Assembly (NCBI GenBank): GCA_027482195.1
Contig: JAIXWE010000023.1
Coordinates: 1 to 34,746 of the forward strand
DNA: 34,746 bases
Reading direction: 5' to 3'
DNA from: Alphaproteobacteria bacterium
GTDB lineage: Bacteria; Pseudomonadota; Alphaproteobacteria; Micavibrionales; Micavibrionaceae
Both the position numbers and the translations under genes were made by a program. Under the pieces are notes generated by a model that saw only the letters and a list, made by a program, of their open reading frames with translations, was not told where the DNA came from and made no database searches. Shown here one piece after another: positions 8,588-17,569 of this stretch. How positions within the stretch are numbered: position 1 is the first letter of the stretch; each line of letters begins with the position of its first letter.

Positions 8588-9700
8588 GTGTCATCCCCTT
8601 CCCATCCTATTCGTGTTTTGTTGGTGGATGACTCGGCCGTTGTGCGCGGTTTTATCGGACGTATTTTAGAAAAAGATCCCGCTATTCATGTGGTTGGTTC
8701 GGCGGCGAATGGCGAAAGTGGCGTAAGTCTTGCCTCTGGTGCAAAGCCGGATATTATTTTACTTGATGTGGAGATGCCGATCATGGATGGCTTGACGGCC
8801 ATTCCGCACCTTCTTGAAAAATCACCGCATTCCAAAATCATCATGTGCTCAACCCTCACCACCCGCAACGGGGCGACAACCTTAAAAGCTTTGTCACTTG
8901 GTGCGGTTGATTGCATTGCGAAACCAACCGCGCTTCAAGATATTTATGCGCAAGATTCTTTTCGTGACCAACTTCTTCATAAAATAAAATCCATCATGGG
9001 CGCACGCCCGCACATCAACGCGGATACCGCGCCCACCGCGCCCGCTTCACAAAAACCCTTATTGCATCCGCATTTACCGCGCCAAATCACCTTGCGGGAC
9101 CCTAAAACTCTCTATCAAGGCAAGCCGCAAATTCTTGCTTTGGGAAGTTCAACAGGCGGGCCGAATGCCTTGATGAAAGTCATTCCGCATTTCAAAGATT
9201 TTGATATTCCTATTGTGCTGACACAACACATGCCGCCAACTTTTACACGCATCTTGGCCGAACATATCACAAGCGCAACCGGCGTGACGGCCATCGAGGC
9301 CGAAGATAAAATGGAGCTTAAAAACGGCGTTGTGTACGTCGCACCTGGTGGGTTTCATATGTTGGTGACATCAACGCCAACAGGCCGGAAAATGATTACC
9401 CTTGATGATGGGCCGATGGAAAATTTTTGCAAGCCGGCTGTTGACCCGATGCTGCGCTCTCTCATGCCTTTGTATGAGGAGAAAATTTTAACCGTCATTT
9501 TAACCGGTATGGGACAAGATGGGTTAAAGTCATCACGTGATTTAGCAGCACGCGGAGCCCCGATCATCGCGCAAGATGAACAAACATCTGTTGTGTGGGG
9601 TATGCCGGGCGCGGTTGCATTGGATGGATTATGCGCAAGCGTTCTCCCTCTCGACCATATCGGCGCGGCGGTGCGCAAACGTGTCTTGCAACTCGGATAA
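8588..9700 (+). CDS. cheB: Chemotaxis methylesterase/deamidase CheB
   Basis: Response regulator that demethylates receptors during adaptation. It is 370 residues long and begins at a GTG codon (8588), supported by a CGGAG site about 8 bases upstream. The receiver domain has D14/D15 and phospho-acceptor D60 in LLDVEMPIMDG. A linker near 140-175 precedes the esterase domain. The catalytic serine is S188 in LGSSTGGPNAL, the histidine is in LTQHMPPTF, and the aspartate is in LTGMGQDG near the C-terminus. All catalytic elements are present. cheR follows after 20 bases, giving a complete adaptation pair; no cheD or receptor gene is in the window. Confidence 0.95.
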   Translation: MSSPSHPIRVLLVDDSAVVRGFIGRILEKDPAIHVVGSAANGESGVSLASGAKPDIILLDVEMPIMDGLTAIPHLLEKSPHSKIIMCSTLTTRNGATTLKALSLGAVDCIAKPTALQDIYAQDSFRDQLLHKIKSIMGARPHINADTAPTAPASQKPLLHPHLPRQITLRDPKTLYQGKPQILALGSSTGGPNALMKVIPHFKDFDIPIVLTQHMPPTFTRILAEHITSATGVTAIEAEDKMELKNGVVYVAPGGFHMLVTSTPTGRKMITLDDGPMENFCKPAVDPMLRSLMPLYEEKILTVILTGMGQDGLKSSRDLAARGAPIIAQDEQTSVVWGMPGAVALDGLCASVLPLDHIGAAVRKRVLQLG

Positions 9701-9720
9701 GAGAGGGTTAGAAAACATCT

Positions 9721-10572
9721 ATGAAAGTTGCAGATTTTGAACTTTACAAAGATCTTTTATACACGAAATCGGGGTTGGTCATCACGCCCGACAAATCTTA
9801 TTTGCTCGACTCACGCTTAACCCCAATTGCGAAAAAATGGGGGTTTGCCGATATCGACGCCATGACGTTGAAACTGCGCGCACTTCCTGACCCGAAATTG
9901 GTCATCGATATTGTCGAGGCCATGACCACCAATGAAACATCTTTCTTTCGTGACCTGAAACCCTTTACCCAATTCGAAGATACAATGTTGCCGGCCATGT
10001 TGGCGGCGCGGCAGAATAAAAAAACATTGCGCATTTGGTGTGCGGCGTGTTCTTCGGGTCAAGAACCTTATTCGCTTGCGATGATCTTGCGGGAACGCGA
10101 AGCCCAATTAAAAGGATGGCGTATTGAAATTGTTGCAACCGATATTTCACAAGAAATTCTTGATAATGCGCGCGCGGCGACGTATTCACAATTCGAAGTG
10201 CAACGCGGCCTTCCCATCACTTATTTGATGAAATATTTTGTTCAAGATAATGAGAAATGGAAGTTGAAGGACGATATTAAATCAATGATCAAATATTCCA
10301 TGTTCAATCTTTTGGACGATATGTCACGCCTTGGAACGTTTGACATTATTTTTTGCCGCAATGTGTTGATTTATTTTGATGAGAAAACAAAATCCAAAGT
10401 CTTGACCCAACTGGCCTCACGCCTTGAAAAAGATGGATTTTTGTTGCTTGGCGGTGCGGAAACCGTTTTGGGCATTTCCGATAAATTCAAATTAATGCCC
10501 GAAAAACGGGGGCTTTACATTCACGCCGCCCCGGGTGAGGCCAACACCATCTTACGCACGCAACAGGCTTGA
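9721..10572 (+). CDS. cheR: Chemotaxis methyltransferase CheR
   Basis: 283-residue S-adenosylmethionine-dependent enzyme that methylates receptor glutamates, opposing CheB. An N-terminal helical domain leads into TNETSFFRD, followed by the SAM-binding segment [20 protein letters not shown] (motif I variant), [11 protein letters not shown], and [14 protein letters not shown], then a C-terminal [13 protein letters not shown] element. Length is usual for the family. A GAGAGGG site lies rather far (about 12 bases) before the ATG. It is the last che gene; purH follows after 31 bases without a visible terminator, so read-through is likely. Confidence 0.95.
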   Translation: MKVADFELYKDLLYTKSGLVITPDKSYLLDSRLTPIAKKWGFADIDAMTLKLRALPDPKLVIDIVEAMTTNETSFFRDLKPFTQFEDTMLPAMLAARQNKKTLRIWCAACSSGQEPYSLAMILREREAQLKGWRIEIVATDISQEILDNARAATYSQFEVQRGLPITYLMKYFVQDNEKWKLKDDIKSMIKYSMFNLLDDMSRLGTFDIIFCRNVLIYFDEKTKSKVLTQLASRLEKDGFLLLGGAETVLGISDKFKLMPEKRGLYIHAAPGEANTILRTQQA

Positions 10573-10603
10573 TTTTAAGGTGTGGCCGCGCTACCAAAGG
10601 CGC

Positions 10604-12157
10604 ATGACAAACACGCCCCCATCTCCAATACGCCGCGCACTTCTTTCTGTTTCTGATAAAACAGATTTGGTTGAGTTTGCACATCTGCTTATCTCTCACA
10701 ACATTGAAATTCTCTCGACCGGTGGTACGGCACAAACCTTGCGCGAAGCAAAAATTCCGGTGACGGATGTCTCCGCTGTCACACAATTCCCCGAGATCAT
10801 GGAAGGGCGCGTGAAAACGCTTCACCCAAAAATCCATGGTGGTATTTTGGCCAAGCGTGACCACGAAGATCACCAACGCGCCATGAGTGATCATAACATC
10901 ACGGGCATTGATTTGGTTGTCGTGAATTTATATCCGTTCGAAAAAACGGTGAATGATGGCGCAGATTTTAAAACCTGTATTGAAAATATTGATATCGGCG
11001 GACCGGCAATGGTGCGCGCGGCGGCGAAAAATTTTCAACATGTGACTCTTCTCACGACCCCTGCCGACTATGCTTTGTTAAAAGACACACTTCCCCACCC
11101 GCCTTCTGTTGAAATACGGCAAAAGCTTGCGCAAAAGGCTTTTGCGATGACGGGTGCTTATGATTGCGCCATACAAAATTGGTTGGCACAGCAAAATAAT
11201 GACTTGTTCCCCGAACGTCTTTTGCTGTCTGCAACCAAGATTCAAGATTTACGCTATGGCGAAAATCCACATCAAGCGGCTGGCGTTTACCGCACGGATC
11301 AGCAACTTGGCGTTGTCAACGCAACACAACTTCAAGGAAAAGAACTCTCCTTCAATAATTTAAATGATACCGATGCCGCTTTTGCTTTGGTGTGTGAATT
11401 TGAAGAACCCGCGGTGGCGATCATCAAACATGCCAATCCGTGTGGTGTTGCCATTGCTTCTGATTGCGTGACCGCATACACGCGCGCGCTTGCCTGCGAC
11501 CCCGTCAGCGCGTTTGGCGGCATTATTGCGCTGAACCGTCCTCTCGATGGCGCAACCGCTTGTGAAATTATCAAGATATTTTCCGAAGTGATCATTGCGC
11601 CGCACATCACCCCTGAGGCGCGTGAGATACTGAAAACAAAGGATAAAATCCGCGTTCTTGAAACGGGTGGGTTGAGTGCGCCGCGCGCGCCCTCACTCAA
11701 TATCCGCACACTCAATGGTGGACTTTTGGTGCAAACAACAGACACCGCACATATCACACAGGATAATTTGCGCGTGGTGACACAGCGCGCCCCAACACCT
11801 GACCAAGTACGTGATCTTTTATTCGCGTTCACTGTGTGCAAGCACGTAAAATCAAATGCGATTATTTATGCGAAGGATGGACGCACATTGGGAATTGGCG
11901 CGGGGCAAATGTCGCGCATTGATTCAACGCGTATCGCCGCGTGGAAAGCGGCGGAAGCAAAGCTTGATCTGCGTGATTGTGTTGTCGCATCGGATGCCTT
12001 CTTCCCCTTTGCGGATGGTTTAATTGCCGCCGCAAACGCTGGCGCCACGGCCATCATTCAACCGGGGGGATCCATCAAAGACCAAGACGTGATCGCGGCG
12101 GCAGATGATCATAACCTTGCCATGGTTTTTACCGGCATTCGCCATTTCCGGCATTGA
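10604..12157 (+). CDS. purH: Bifunctional AICAR transformylase/IMP cyclohydrolase
   Basis: Performs the last two steps of IMP synthesis. 517 residues. The N-terminal MGS-like cyclohydrolase domain has [30 protein letters not shown] and the NLYPFEKTV segment. The transformylase domain has [19 protein letters not shown] with the key Lys-His, DAFFPFADG and QPGGSIKDQ, ending in [10 protein letters not shown]. The ATG at 10604 is preferred because AAAGG is just upstream and the protein then starts as family members do; an upstream extension to 10535 would run into cheR. It is convergent with the unknown gene ending at 12177, only 19 bases away, with no terminator seen. Confidence 0.96.
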   Translation: MTNTPPSPIRRALLSVSDKTDLVEFAHLLISHNIEILSTGGTAQTLREAKIPVTDVSAVTQFPEIMEGRVKTLHPKIHGGILAKRDHEDHQRAMSDHNITGIDLVVVNLYPFEKTVNDGADFKTCIENIDIGGPAMVRAAAKNFQHVTLLTTPADYALLKDTLPHPPSVEIRQKLAQKAFAMTGAYDCAIQNWLAQQNNDLFPERLLLSATKIQDLRYGENPHQAAGVYRTDQQLGVVNATQLQGKELSFNNLNDTDAAFALVCEFEEPAVAIIKHANPCGVAIASDCVTAYTRALACDPVSAFGGIIALNRPLDGATACEIIKIFSEVIIAPHITPEAREILKTKDKIRVLETGGLSAPRAPSLNIRTLNGGLLVQTTDTAHITQDNLRVVTQRAPTPDQVRDLLFAFTVCKHVKSNAIIYAKDGRTLGIGAGQMSRIDSTRIAAWKAAEAKLDLRDCVVASDAFFPFADGLIAAANAGATAIIQPGGSIKDQDVIAAADDHNLAMVFTGIRHFRH

Positions 12158-12176
12158 CATTACACGGGGTTCTTAA

Positions 12177-13955
12177 TCAAGGGGCAATGATCATTCCGCC
12201 GGATCCGGGTACACCGCGCAACCCATCTTGAATTGCTTTTCTTTCCGATGCGGCACGCGCTTGTTCCTCCGCCTTAATTTCTTGACCTTTTTCTGCTGAC
12301 CGTTCTCGCGCAAATGATGCGAGGTCTTTATTATCATCAGCAGAGGTCGCCATAATACCACTTTCCATTCCGAGTTCTTCTCTCAACACTTCCAGTGTCT
12401 CTTGACGTGCAGCCGCATCATATTTTCCATGACCTAAATCAAATTCCGCTCCCGGGGTAACCACATTCGCCATGAATCTGAGTGAAAAAATTTCTGAATC
12501 CGTTAATCGTTCTCCGCTTAACGCTCTGGCCGATAAATCATAAAATGATCTTTGAAAAACTTTATCTTCTTGAAGTTTTTTCGTGATACTTAAATCATCA
12601 AATTTTGTTGTGCGTTCCGTATCAAAAGGTGTAAAGGGCGTTTCGCGACGATGCGCCGTTAATCCACCTGTTGAAAGTTCTGCCAACCGCTCATAAGGGC
12701 TTTCTTTTCCTCTCAAAGAAGGAACATAAACAGCAGATGACCACGGACCCTCTTTGTGTGAATAATCATATAAAAGAGTATTCGTTAATTCTCTCAATCT
12801 ATCCGGGTTTAAACTTGAGGGATCTTGGAAAGCTCGCGCAAGGTCACGCACAGCCTCTGGTTTGAAAATTAACGGCTCTGCGAATTCTCTTCCAGCCAGA
12901 GCCGCATTCCCTATATCAGAAGCGGTAATCCCGCGGTTAATCCATCCTGCTGCGCTCCCTGACTTTGATAGCCAACCCCCTACAAACATTGTTCCAACTT
13001 GGCCTGTCATATATGGACCAGCAATATCATTAAAACGGGGATCGCGATTATCAAGAATCTCCGTTGATCCATTATTATTTTTTAAATAGATCGATAACAA
13101 CGCACTTACTTCATATCCTTTAGAGCCATCTGGATTTACTCTTTCAACTAAATACCCTTCCTTTATGAGCTGCTCTGCGCGCTCTTGTGTAAGGGGTTTT
13201 CCGTTATACATCATCCCCATTTTTGCTTCGAATCCAGTCGCCATACGAAATTCAAACTCACCACTGCCAGTTACAGGCTTAATATAAGTATCCCATAAAT
13301 CCTCCACACCCTGCATGGCCCAATCACTGTAACCTTGATCGGATTTATTTCGAAAAGAGTCCATAACAAGATATGTTGCTCCTCCCGCCACATCTCGGAA
13401 AAAGTCGCGCAGCGTTTCGTTAGCGCCCCCTCTGGCATATTCATTTGTCGCTAATGTAAGCCCTAATCGTCCACCTGGGACGAGATTAGCAAGCGTTGAA
13501 GTGAGTGTAGCTCCAGCACTCCGATTAAACGTTGCCCGAAGCGTTGCTCCATCAACGCCAATGACACTCCCTGCAAGATCGAATCCTTGATCAATTTTCT
13601 GGTCCGCCATTTCGCCAAGATTTTGTAACGTTTGTTTAGCGTCGCGAATCGCCTCTGATGCCGCGCGCGTTGTTACGCCAACAGGATCTTCGGTAAGCTC
13701 AGATACCGCCGTAGCCACTGGCTCGACATAAGGCTTTACAGCCTTCACAACGGGTTCCACATAAGGTTTTGCCGCACGAACAACAGGTTTTACAACATAT
13801 GTGTCGACAACATTAGCGACAGGTTCGACGTAAGGCTTTACGGCGCGAGCAACAGGCTTAACAACATACTTATCTGCAGCAGCCGCCGTTTCGCCTAATG
13901 GATCTCTAACGAAATCCCTGCCAAACTCATACCAGCTTCTTTCTTTTTGAGCCAT
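12177..13955 (-). CDS. Unrecognised 592-residue protein with N-terminal undecad repeats
   Basis: I recognise no family. Residues 30-84 consist of about five 11-residue units, alternating YVVKPVxRAxK and PYVEPVxxAVx; the core KPYVEPV recurs at 40, 63 and 74. Such undecads usually form long amphipathic helices, as in LEA-like or membrane-surface-binding segments; that role is inferred. The rest is mixed globular sequence with glycine-rich stretches (for example TMFVGGWLSKSG) but no convincing membrane span or signal peptide. The C-terminus is a charged Glu/Lys/Arg helix followed by PGSGGMIIAP. A good ribosome site (AAGGTG) precedes the ATG at 13955. It is divergent from the next unknown gene across a 201-base AT-rich region. 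Codons look AT-richer than in neighbouring housekeeping genes. Coding status is well supported by length; function is unknown. Confidence 0.75.
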   Translation of the reverse strand: MAQKERSWYEFGRDFVRDPLGETAAAADKYVVKPVARAVKPYVEPVANVVDTYVVKPVVRAAKPYVEPVVKAVKPYVEPVATAVSELTEDPVGVTTRAASEAIRDAKQTLQNLGEMADQKIDQGFDLAGSVIGVDGATLRATFNRSAGATLTSTLANLVPGGRLGLTLATNEYARGGANETLRDFFRDVAGGATYLVMDSFRNKSDQGYSDWAMQGVEDLWDTYIKPVTGSGEFEFRMATGFEAKMGMMYNGKPLTQERAEQLIKEGYLVERVNPDGSKGYEVSALLSIYLKNNNGSTEILDNRDPRFNDIAGPYMTGQVGTMFVGGWLSKSGSAAGWINRGITASDIGNAALAGREFAEPLIFKPEAVRDLARAFQDPSSLNPDRLRELTNTLLYDYSHKEGPWSSAVYVPSLRGKESPYERLAELSTGGLTAHRRETPFTPFDTERTTKFDDLSITKKLQEDKVFQRSFYDLSARALSGERLTDSEIFSLRFMANVVTPGAEFDLGHGKYDAAARQETLEVLREELGMESGIMATSADDNKDLASFARERSAEKGQEIKAEEQARAASERKAIQDGLRGVPGSGGMIIAP

Positions 13956-13965
13956 TTCACACCTT

Positions 13966-14011
13966 CATTTTAACGGCCATTTTATCGGCGAAATATTTTC
14001 CTGTTAAAATG
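13966..14011. repeat. 9-bp inverted repeat in the 5' leader of the 592-residue gene
   Basis: CATTTTAAC at 13966-13974 and its exact complement GTTAAAATG at 14003-14011 are separated by 28 bases. They lie between the candidate minus-strand promoter and the ATG at 13955, so they could be a leader hairpin, which would place the gene's AAGGTG site beside the stem, or an operator pair. Arms are AT-rich, so chance is not excluded. Confidence 0.35.
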
Positions 14012-14014
14012 AAA

Positions 14015-14044
14015 TTTATATGAAAATAATTAATATGAAATTAA
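14015..14044 (-). promoter_or_regulatory. Candidate promoter of the 592-residue gene
   Basis: On the minus strand TTAATT (14039-14044) is followed after 18 bases by TATAAA (14015-14020), five of six matches to the -10 consensus. The -35 element coincides with one half of the CtrA-like box at 14030-14045, the arrangement typical of CtrA-activated promoters, whose own -35 is weak. Confidence 0.4.
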
Positions 14045-14045
14045 C
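14030..14045. promoter_or_regulatory. CtrA-like binding box TTAA-N7-TTAAC
   Basis: Bases 14030-14045 match the alphaproteobacterial CtrA consensus TTAA-N7-TTAAC exactly (spacer TATGAAA). The box lies in the intergenic region between the two divergent unknown genes, overlapping the candidate -35 of the leftward one and about 40 bases upstream of the -35 of the rightward one. The region is AT-rich, which raises the chance of a random match. A ChpT-like gene elsewhere in the window makes a CtrA relay in this organism likely. Confidence 0.4.
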
Positions 14046-14085
14046 TTTTCCAGATTATCGTAAATTTTATTACGTAATGTAATTT

Positions 14086-14114
14086 TTGCAAATCGAGCCG
14101 TCTTGTGCTAGAAT
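14086..14114 (+). promoter_or_regulatory. Candidate sigma-70 promoter for the 760-residue gene
   Basis: TTGCAA at 14086-14091 and TAGAAT at 14109-14114 are 17 bases apart, a good match to the vegetative consensus. The start codon is about 40 bases downstream of the -10, with CGGAG at 14144-14148 as ribosome site. Confidence 0.5.
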
Positions 14115-14156
14115 TGGAAAAAATAAATAAGAAATAATAATTTCGGAGTGTGTGAT

Positions 14157-16439
14157 ATGGGCATTAAATCAAGATTATTGAGCTTAATTGAAGATGTTGA
14201 TTCTTTGAAATTAGGCCGCGCCACGAAACTGGCTTTAAATAACACCTCCATCGTCTCTACTTTAGATGCCGCCGTCGCCAAAGCGGTGCGCCCCGGAGAA
14301 GCCGTCTTCACCGAAGCTGAGCAATTAAATCTTGCGCGCTCTTATAAAAAAATCGCGGACGCGATGAGGCAAGATAATCCGAAAATATCTGATGCACAGA
14401 TTTATCAGAATTTCACACGCTCTATACAAGATGAGTTTGGCTCTAACCGTGGTGCTTTTAAGGAGTTTAGAAGAGCTTTGATGACCGGGCTCGATCAACT
14501 AGATTCTTCGCCTCGTCCTGCAAGACCCACCACAGCAAGACCCGCCGCTGCCGCCGCAGAAGTTGCGGGCGATGCCAAAAAAGGCGCCGAGATGGCTGAA
14601 AGCTTGACTCGGTTCAAAGGCGATGCAGTAGTAGAAAACTATGGTGGCAAAGGGGAAGATGCTCTTGCCGAATATAATGCCGCCTTTTTGCAAACACGCC
14701 AGACCGCAAGACGCCTGGATCTAATCAGCAGTAAATCAAACCTGGATCCTCAAGATGCTGGCAAGGCTCAAAAGATTGCAGACGCATTGCGTGACGGGAT
14801 TCCTGTAACCCCAAATGAGCTTGATGTTCTCGAAGATTTTTACAAAGGTAAGTTAAAAACTCACCTTGATACAAAAGCGGCTGACGCCGCCCGCGCGGCG
14901 CGCGAGGCGGAAGAGGCAACAGCTCGCGCAGCGCGCGAAGCGGAAGCAAAAGCCGCCGCAGACGAAGCAGCGAAAATACCAGAAGAAAAAGCATTGAGAT
15001 CACAAGAACTCTCACAAGAATACATGGCACTTGCATCTGAACTAAATGGATGGCGCTTGGGGAATAGAAGATTCGATGTCAATGAATATTTTGGCAAGTT
15101 AAATGCAATCACAAGAAATCCTGATTTTTCGGATAATGCTCTTGCCTCTTCTGCAAAAACACCAAAAACTATTCAAGAAGATATGATGGCGGGTCTTTCT
15201 GTCAATCCAGAGCAATTGGGTCAACTTAGAGCTTTTTATTCAAGGTTTTATAGCCAAAAAACAACTCAAGCCATGCCAACTTCTGGTGGCATTATTCCTG
15301 GTCAAGGAGGATTAGCCCGCGTTGCCGGTGATATTGTAGCAAACTCAACAGATAATGGCGCAGCTAAAGGTATAGCTTCAAAATATATTAGTTGGAATTA
15401 TGGCGTTAACCTCCCTGCGCTCAGAGTGGCTGCTCCTCTTGTGCTCGTTGGAACCGGCTTAAGCCTTGGTACATATGGTTTTATAAATCCAGATGGGGGT
15501 TTGCCAAGATTTGCCGCCAACATCTTAAACAACAAAGTTTTTGATTATATGACTGGAAATCCAGGACTTCCTGACGGTACGCCTGAGCAAGTACAGCAGA
15601 TTTTCACAATATATAATCAAGATGGCATAAAAAAAGGTGGAGCTGTTGATAAACTTTTTCAAACCTCCTTCAATGTTGACATCAATGATCCAAATGGCAA
15701 AGGTTTTATTGCTGCAGCCCAAGCATTTTACGACCCAAATAATCCTGGCCGTTCATCCATACCCGGCCCTGATTATGCAGCGATGGATTTCTACTTAAAA
15801 ACACAAGCCCGGGTAAAAATGGACGCTGACGGCTCTGCGGTTCTTGCAGGCTTTGAAAAACTATATATTGATACCTCTGCATCGCGCATGCGAACGGATG
15901 TAACTTTCCGCTCTCAAATTTTCAGAGATGCGGGAATAACTAATCCACCAAGCGAAACAGATATTCCGCCTGCAAAGATTCTTGAGATTGCACCATTACT
16001 CTCCGCCAATACGTTGGAAGGTCGTGCTGTTGTGGCTTTCCTTGCTAAATCGAGCGGTATGAAACTTGAAGAAGGGAAAGAGCCTTCTATTCAAGAAATT
16101 GTTGAAGCAGCAAGAAATTCAGCAAAAGACCAAAATGACCTTAAAGTCTCTCAAGCAATGTGGGGAGACAATCAAGGTGATGGTTCGGCCGCTGCGCCTG
16201 CTCAAAATCCTACGGATACCGTAAGTGCTACGCCTGCCAAAATCAAAGGCATCTTTAATGTGATGGCGGAAGACGATCCGAACCTTCAAAGAAATATGAG
16301 CACGATCATGAAAGACTTTGAAGCGGCCACAAAAGGCGGCCAACAGATGACCCGCGATCAGTGGAACGCATTGATGCAACGACATAAGGTTGATCCATCG
16401 ACTGTTGACGCCATGGCACCCAATGTTTTTGGGGGATAA
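14157..16439 (+). CDS. Unrecognised 760-residue protein with duplicated domain around a coiled coil
   Basis: No family recognised. The ATG at 14157 is chosen because CGGAG lies 8 bases upstream. Residues 1-120 are helical and polar. A unit at about 175-240 (LDLISSKSNL ... GIPVTPNELDVLEDFYKGKL) is repeated at about 285-370 (LNAITRNPDF ... GLSVNPEQLGQLRAFYSRFY). The copies flank an Ala/Glu/Arg-rich helix near 240-280 that looks like a coiled coil. One hydrophobic stretch near 418-443 (LRVAAPLVLVGTGLSLGTYGF) may span the membrane, without a signal peptide. The C-terminal part contains several short EF-hand- or Asp-rich-looking loops (INDPNGKG, KMDADGSA), but I would not call calcium binding. It ends in a helical segment with PNVFGG. 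It is followed by another unknown gene on the same strand after 75 bases. Confidence 0.75.
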   Translation: MGIKSRLLSLIEDVDSLKLGRATKLALNNTSIVSTLDAAVAKAVRPGEAVFTEAEQLNLARSYKKIADAMRQDNPKISDAQIYQNFTRSIQDEFGSNRGAFKEFRRALMTGLDQLDSSPRPARPTTARPAAAAAEVAGDAKKGAEMAESLTRFKGDAVVENYGGKGEDALAEYNAAFLQTRQTARRLDLISSKSNLDPQDAGKAQKIADALRDGIPVTPNELDVLEDFYKGKLKTHLDTKAADAARAAREAEEATARAAREAEAKAAADEAAKIPEEKALRSQELSQEYMALASELNGWRLGNRRFDVNEYFGKLNAITRNPDFSDNALASSAKTPKTIQEDMMAGLSVNPEQLGQLRAFYSRFYSQKTTQAMPTSGGIIPGQGGLARVAGDIVANSTDNGAAKGIASKYISWNYGVNLPALRVAAPLVLVGTGLSLGTYGFINPDGGLPRFAANILNNKVFDYMTGNPGLPDGTPEQVQQIFTIYNQDGIKKGGAVDKLFQTSFNVDINDPNGKGFIAAAQAFYDPNNPGRSSIPGPDYAAMDFYLKTQARVKMDADGSAVLAGFEKLYIDTSASRMRTDVTFRSQIFRDAGITNPPSETDIPPAKILEIAPLLSANTLEGRAVVAFLAKSSGMKLEEGKEPSIQEIVEAARNSAKDQNDLKVSQAMWGDNQGDGSAAAPAQNPTDTVSATPAKIKGIFNVMAEDDPNLQRNMSTIMKDFEAATKGGQQMTRDQWNALMQRHKVDPSTVDAMAPNVFGG

Positions 16440-16451
16440 GGGTTAAAAACT

Positions 16452-16480
16452 TTGACTTTTTCGATGAATTAAAGTAATTT
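16452..16480 (+). promoter_or_regulatory. Candidate sigma-70 promoter for the 310-residue gene
   Basis: TTGACT at 16452-16457 and TAATTT at 16475-16480 are separated by exactly 17 bases, just after the preceding stop and 35 bases before the next ATG. It suggests the third gene of the trio can be transcribed on its own. Confidence 0.45.
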
Positions 16481-16514
16481 TGAAGAAAGAAATAAGAAAG
16501 AAAAGAGGGTTAAT

Positions 16515-17447
16515 ATGAGCACAGGAACAGCAGGTCAAGGAACGAACGTTACTCAAACCTTAGTTGACGAGTACAACAAAAGAATTGCCGCGGCTGATAC
16601 GCCTGAAAAAAGAGCCGCCGCAGATGCTTGGCTGCAAGAATCTCTCGGCAGAATCAACATTTATGACTCTAAAAACCGTACTTATGCCAGCTTGCCTGAA
16701 GATTTCAGAAATCTTGTGCTGGATATCTTCAAAAGTAATGCGGAACTCGCAAGATCCAAAGGCTTAGCTCAACAAGAGTTAGATAAAAATACCCAACAAG
16801 CAATCACAGGGCTTTTAACCTCTGCCGAGCAAGGCATCCTTCAAGCAAAACTGTCGGTTGTTCAAGCGCAAGCAGGCATATATGGAATCTTTGGAATGGT
16901 AAGCACCATTGCAAGATTTTTTGGACATAGCCAACTTGCTGACCGTATTGATAATTACATCCAAGATTGGAATCCTGAAGTTGACGTTAATACCGCGAAG
17001 ATCGAAGCACGCGTAGGAAACATGGTCGTTGGCGAGCATGCTGGACACATACCTGGCACAGCGTCAAGAGCTGTGGGCGGAATGTCCACTGTGCTCCCTG
17101 CTGCGGTTGAGAAAGGTGGTAATGCTGCGGATCAGGGTGTTTCTGAATCTGCGGCACCAGATGTCAGATCAGATGCGGGGGCTGCAACCGGGTCAACTGG
17201 CCCGTCCATCGGTGGCGTTGTTCAGTCAATTCGTGGCCTTGCTTCGTCAACGGGTGTTGATGACAACGAAAAATTACGCCTTGATCGTGCTGCACGTAAG
17301 GCCGCAGGGGATGATGGCATGATGAGCCCAACTGATCTTCGTTCTTTTGAAGAATCAAAGGCTTTCAAGGCTCTTTCAGCGAAAGAACAGCAAGCGGTCG
17401 ATAGCGCCGTGCGCAAAAGCTTGGGCCTCGCTCTTGAACCAACTTAA
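16515..17447 (+). CDS. Unrecognised 310-residue helical protein
   Basis: No family recognised. A GAGGG site lies before the ATG. The N-terminal 110 residues are charged and helical (LVDEYNKRIAAADTPEKRAAADAWL). A long amphipathic region follows at about 75-120 (LAQQELDKNTQQAITGLLTSAEQGILQAKL). A modestly hydrophobic patch follows (GIYGIFGMVSTIARFFG), too short for a clear membrane span. Residues 170-245 are Gly/Ala/Ser-rich and probably disordered. The C-terminus (SPTDLRSFEESKAFKALSAKEQQAVDSAVRKS) is again helical. No cysteine is present. A strong terminator follows directly. Position and composition suggest it works with the preceding 760-residue protein; that is inference. Confidence 0.75.
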   Translation: MSTGTAGQGTNVTQTLVDEYNKRIAAADTPEKRAAADAWLQESLGRINIYDSKNRTYASLPEDFRNLVLDIFKSNAELARSKGLAQQELDKNTQQAITGLLTSAEQGILQAKLSVVQAQAGIYGIFGMVSTIARFFGHSQLADRIDNYIQDWNPEVDVNTAKIEARVGNMVVGEHAGHIPGTASRAVGGMSTVLPAAVEKGGNAADQGVSESAAPDVRSDAGAATGSTGPSIGGVVQSIRGLASSTGVDDNEKLRLDRAARKAAGDDGMMSPTDLRSFEESKAFKALSAKEQQAVDSAVRKSLGLALEPT

Positions 17448-17456
17448 CACTCTCCC

Positions 17457-17483
17457 AAAACCCCCGATTAAGGGGGTTTTTTT
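17457..17483 (+). terminator. Rho-independent terminator after the unknown trio
   Basis: AAAACCCCC (17457-17465) pairs with GGGGGTTTT (17472-17480) around a six-base loop, and the T-run continues to 17483. It begins 10 bases after the stop of the 310-residue gene and separates the trio from lepA. Confidence 0.9.
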
Positions 17484-17569
17484 ATGGGGTTGGGTTATTG
17501 TTGGGCTGTGGACGTGGCTGAAATAAAAAATCATTGAAAATCAACGCTTAAACCCCTATCACGGTGGGC

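Noticed and set aside
11332-11841. 169-codon open frame opposite purH
   Set aside because: Antisense to well-conserved transformylase motifs; composition is that of a shadow frame with no ribosome site.
13700-13870. Possible CRISPR-like direct repeats
   Set aside because: The repetition is the protein-level undecad pattern of the 592-residue gene; unit length (33 bp multiples) and in-frame variation exclude a CRISPR array.
15640-15860. Calcium-binding EF-hand-like loops in the 760-residue protein (INDPNGKG, KMDADGSA)
   Set aside because: Only short Asp/Asn/Gly-rich stretches fit; the flanking helices and full 12-residue loop pattern are not convincing.
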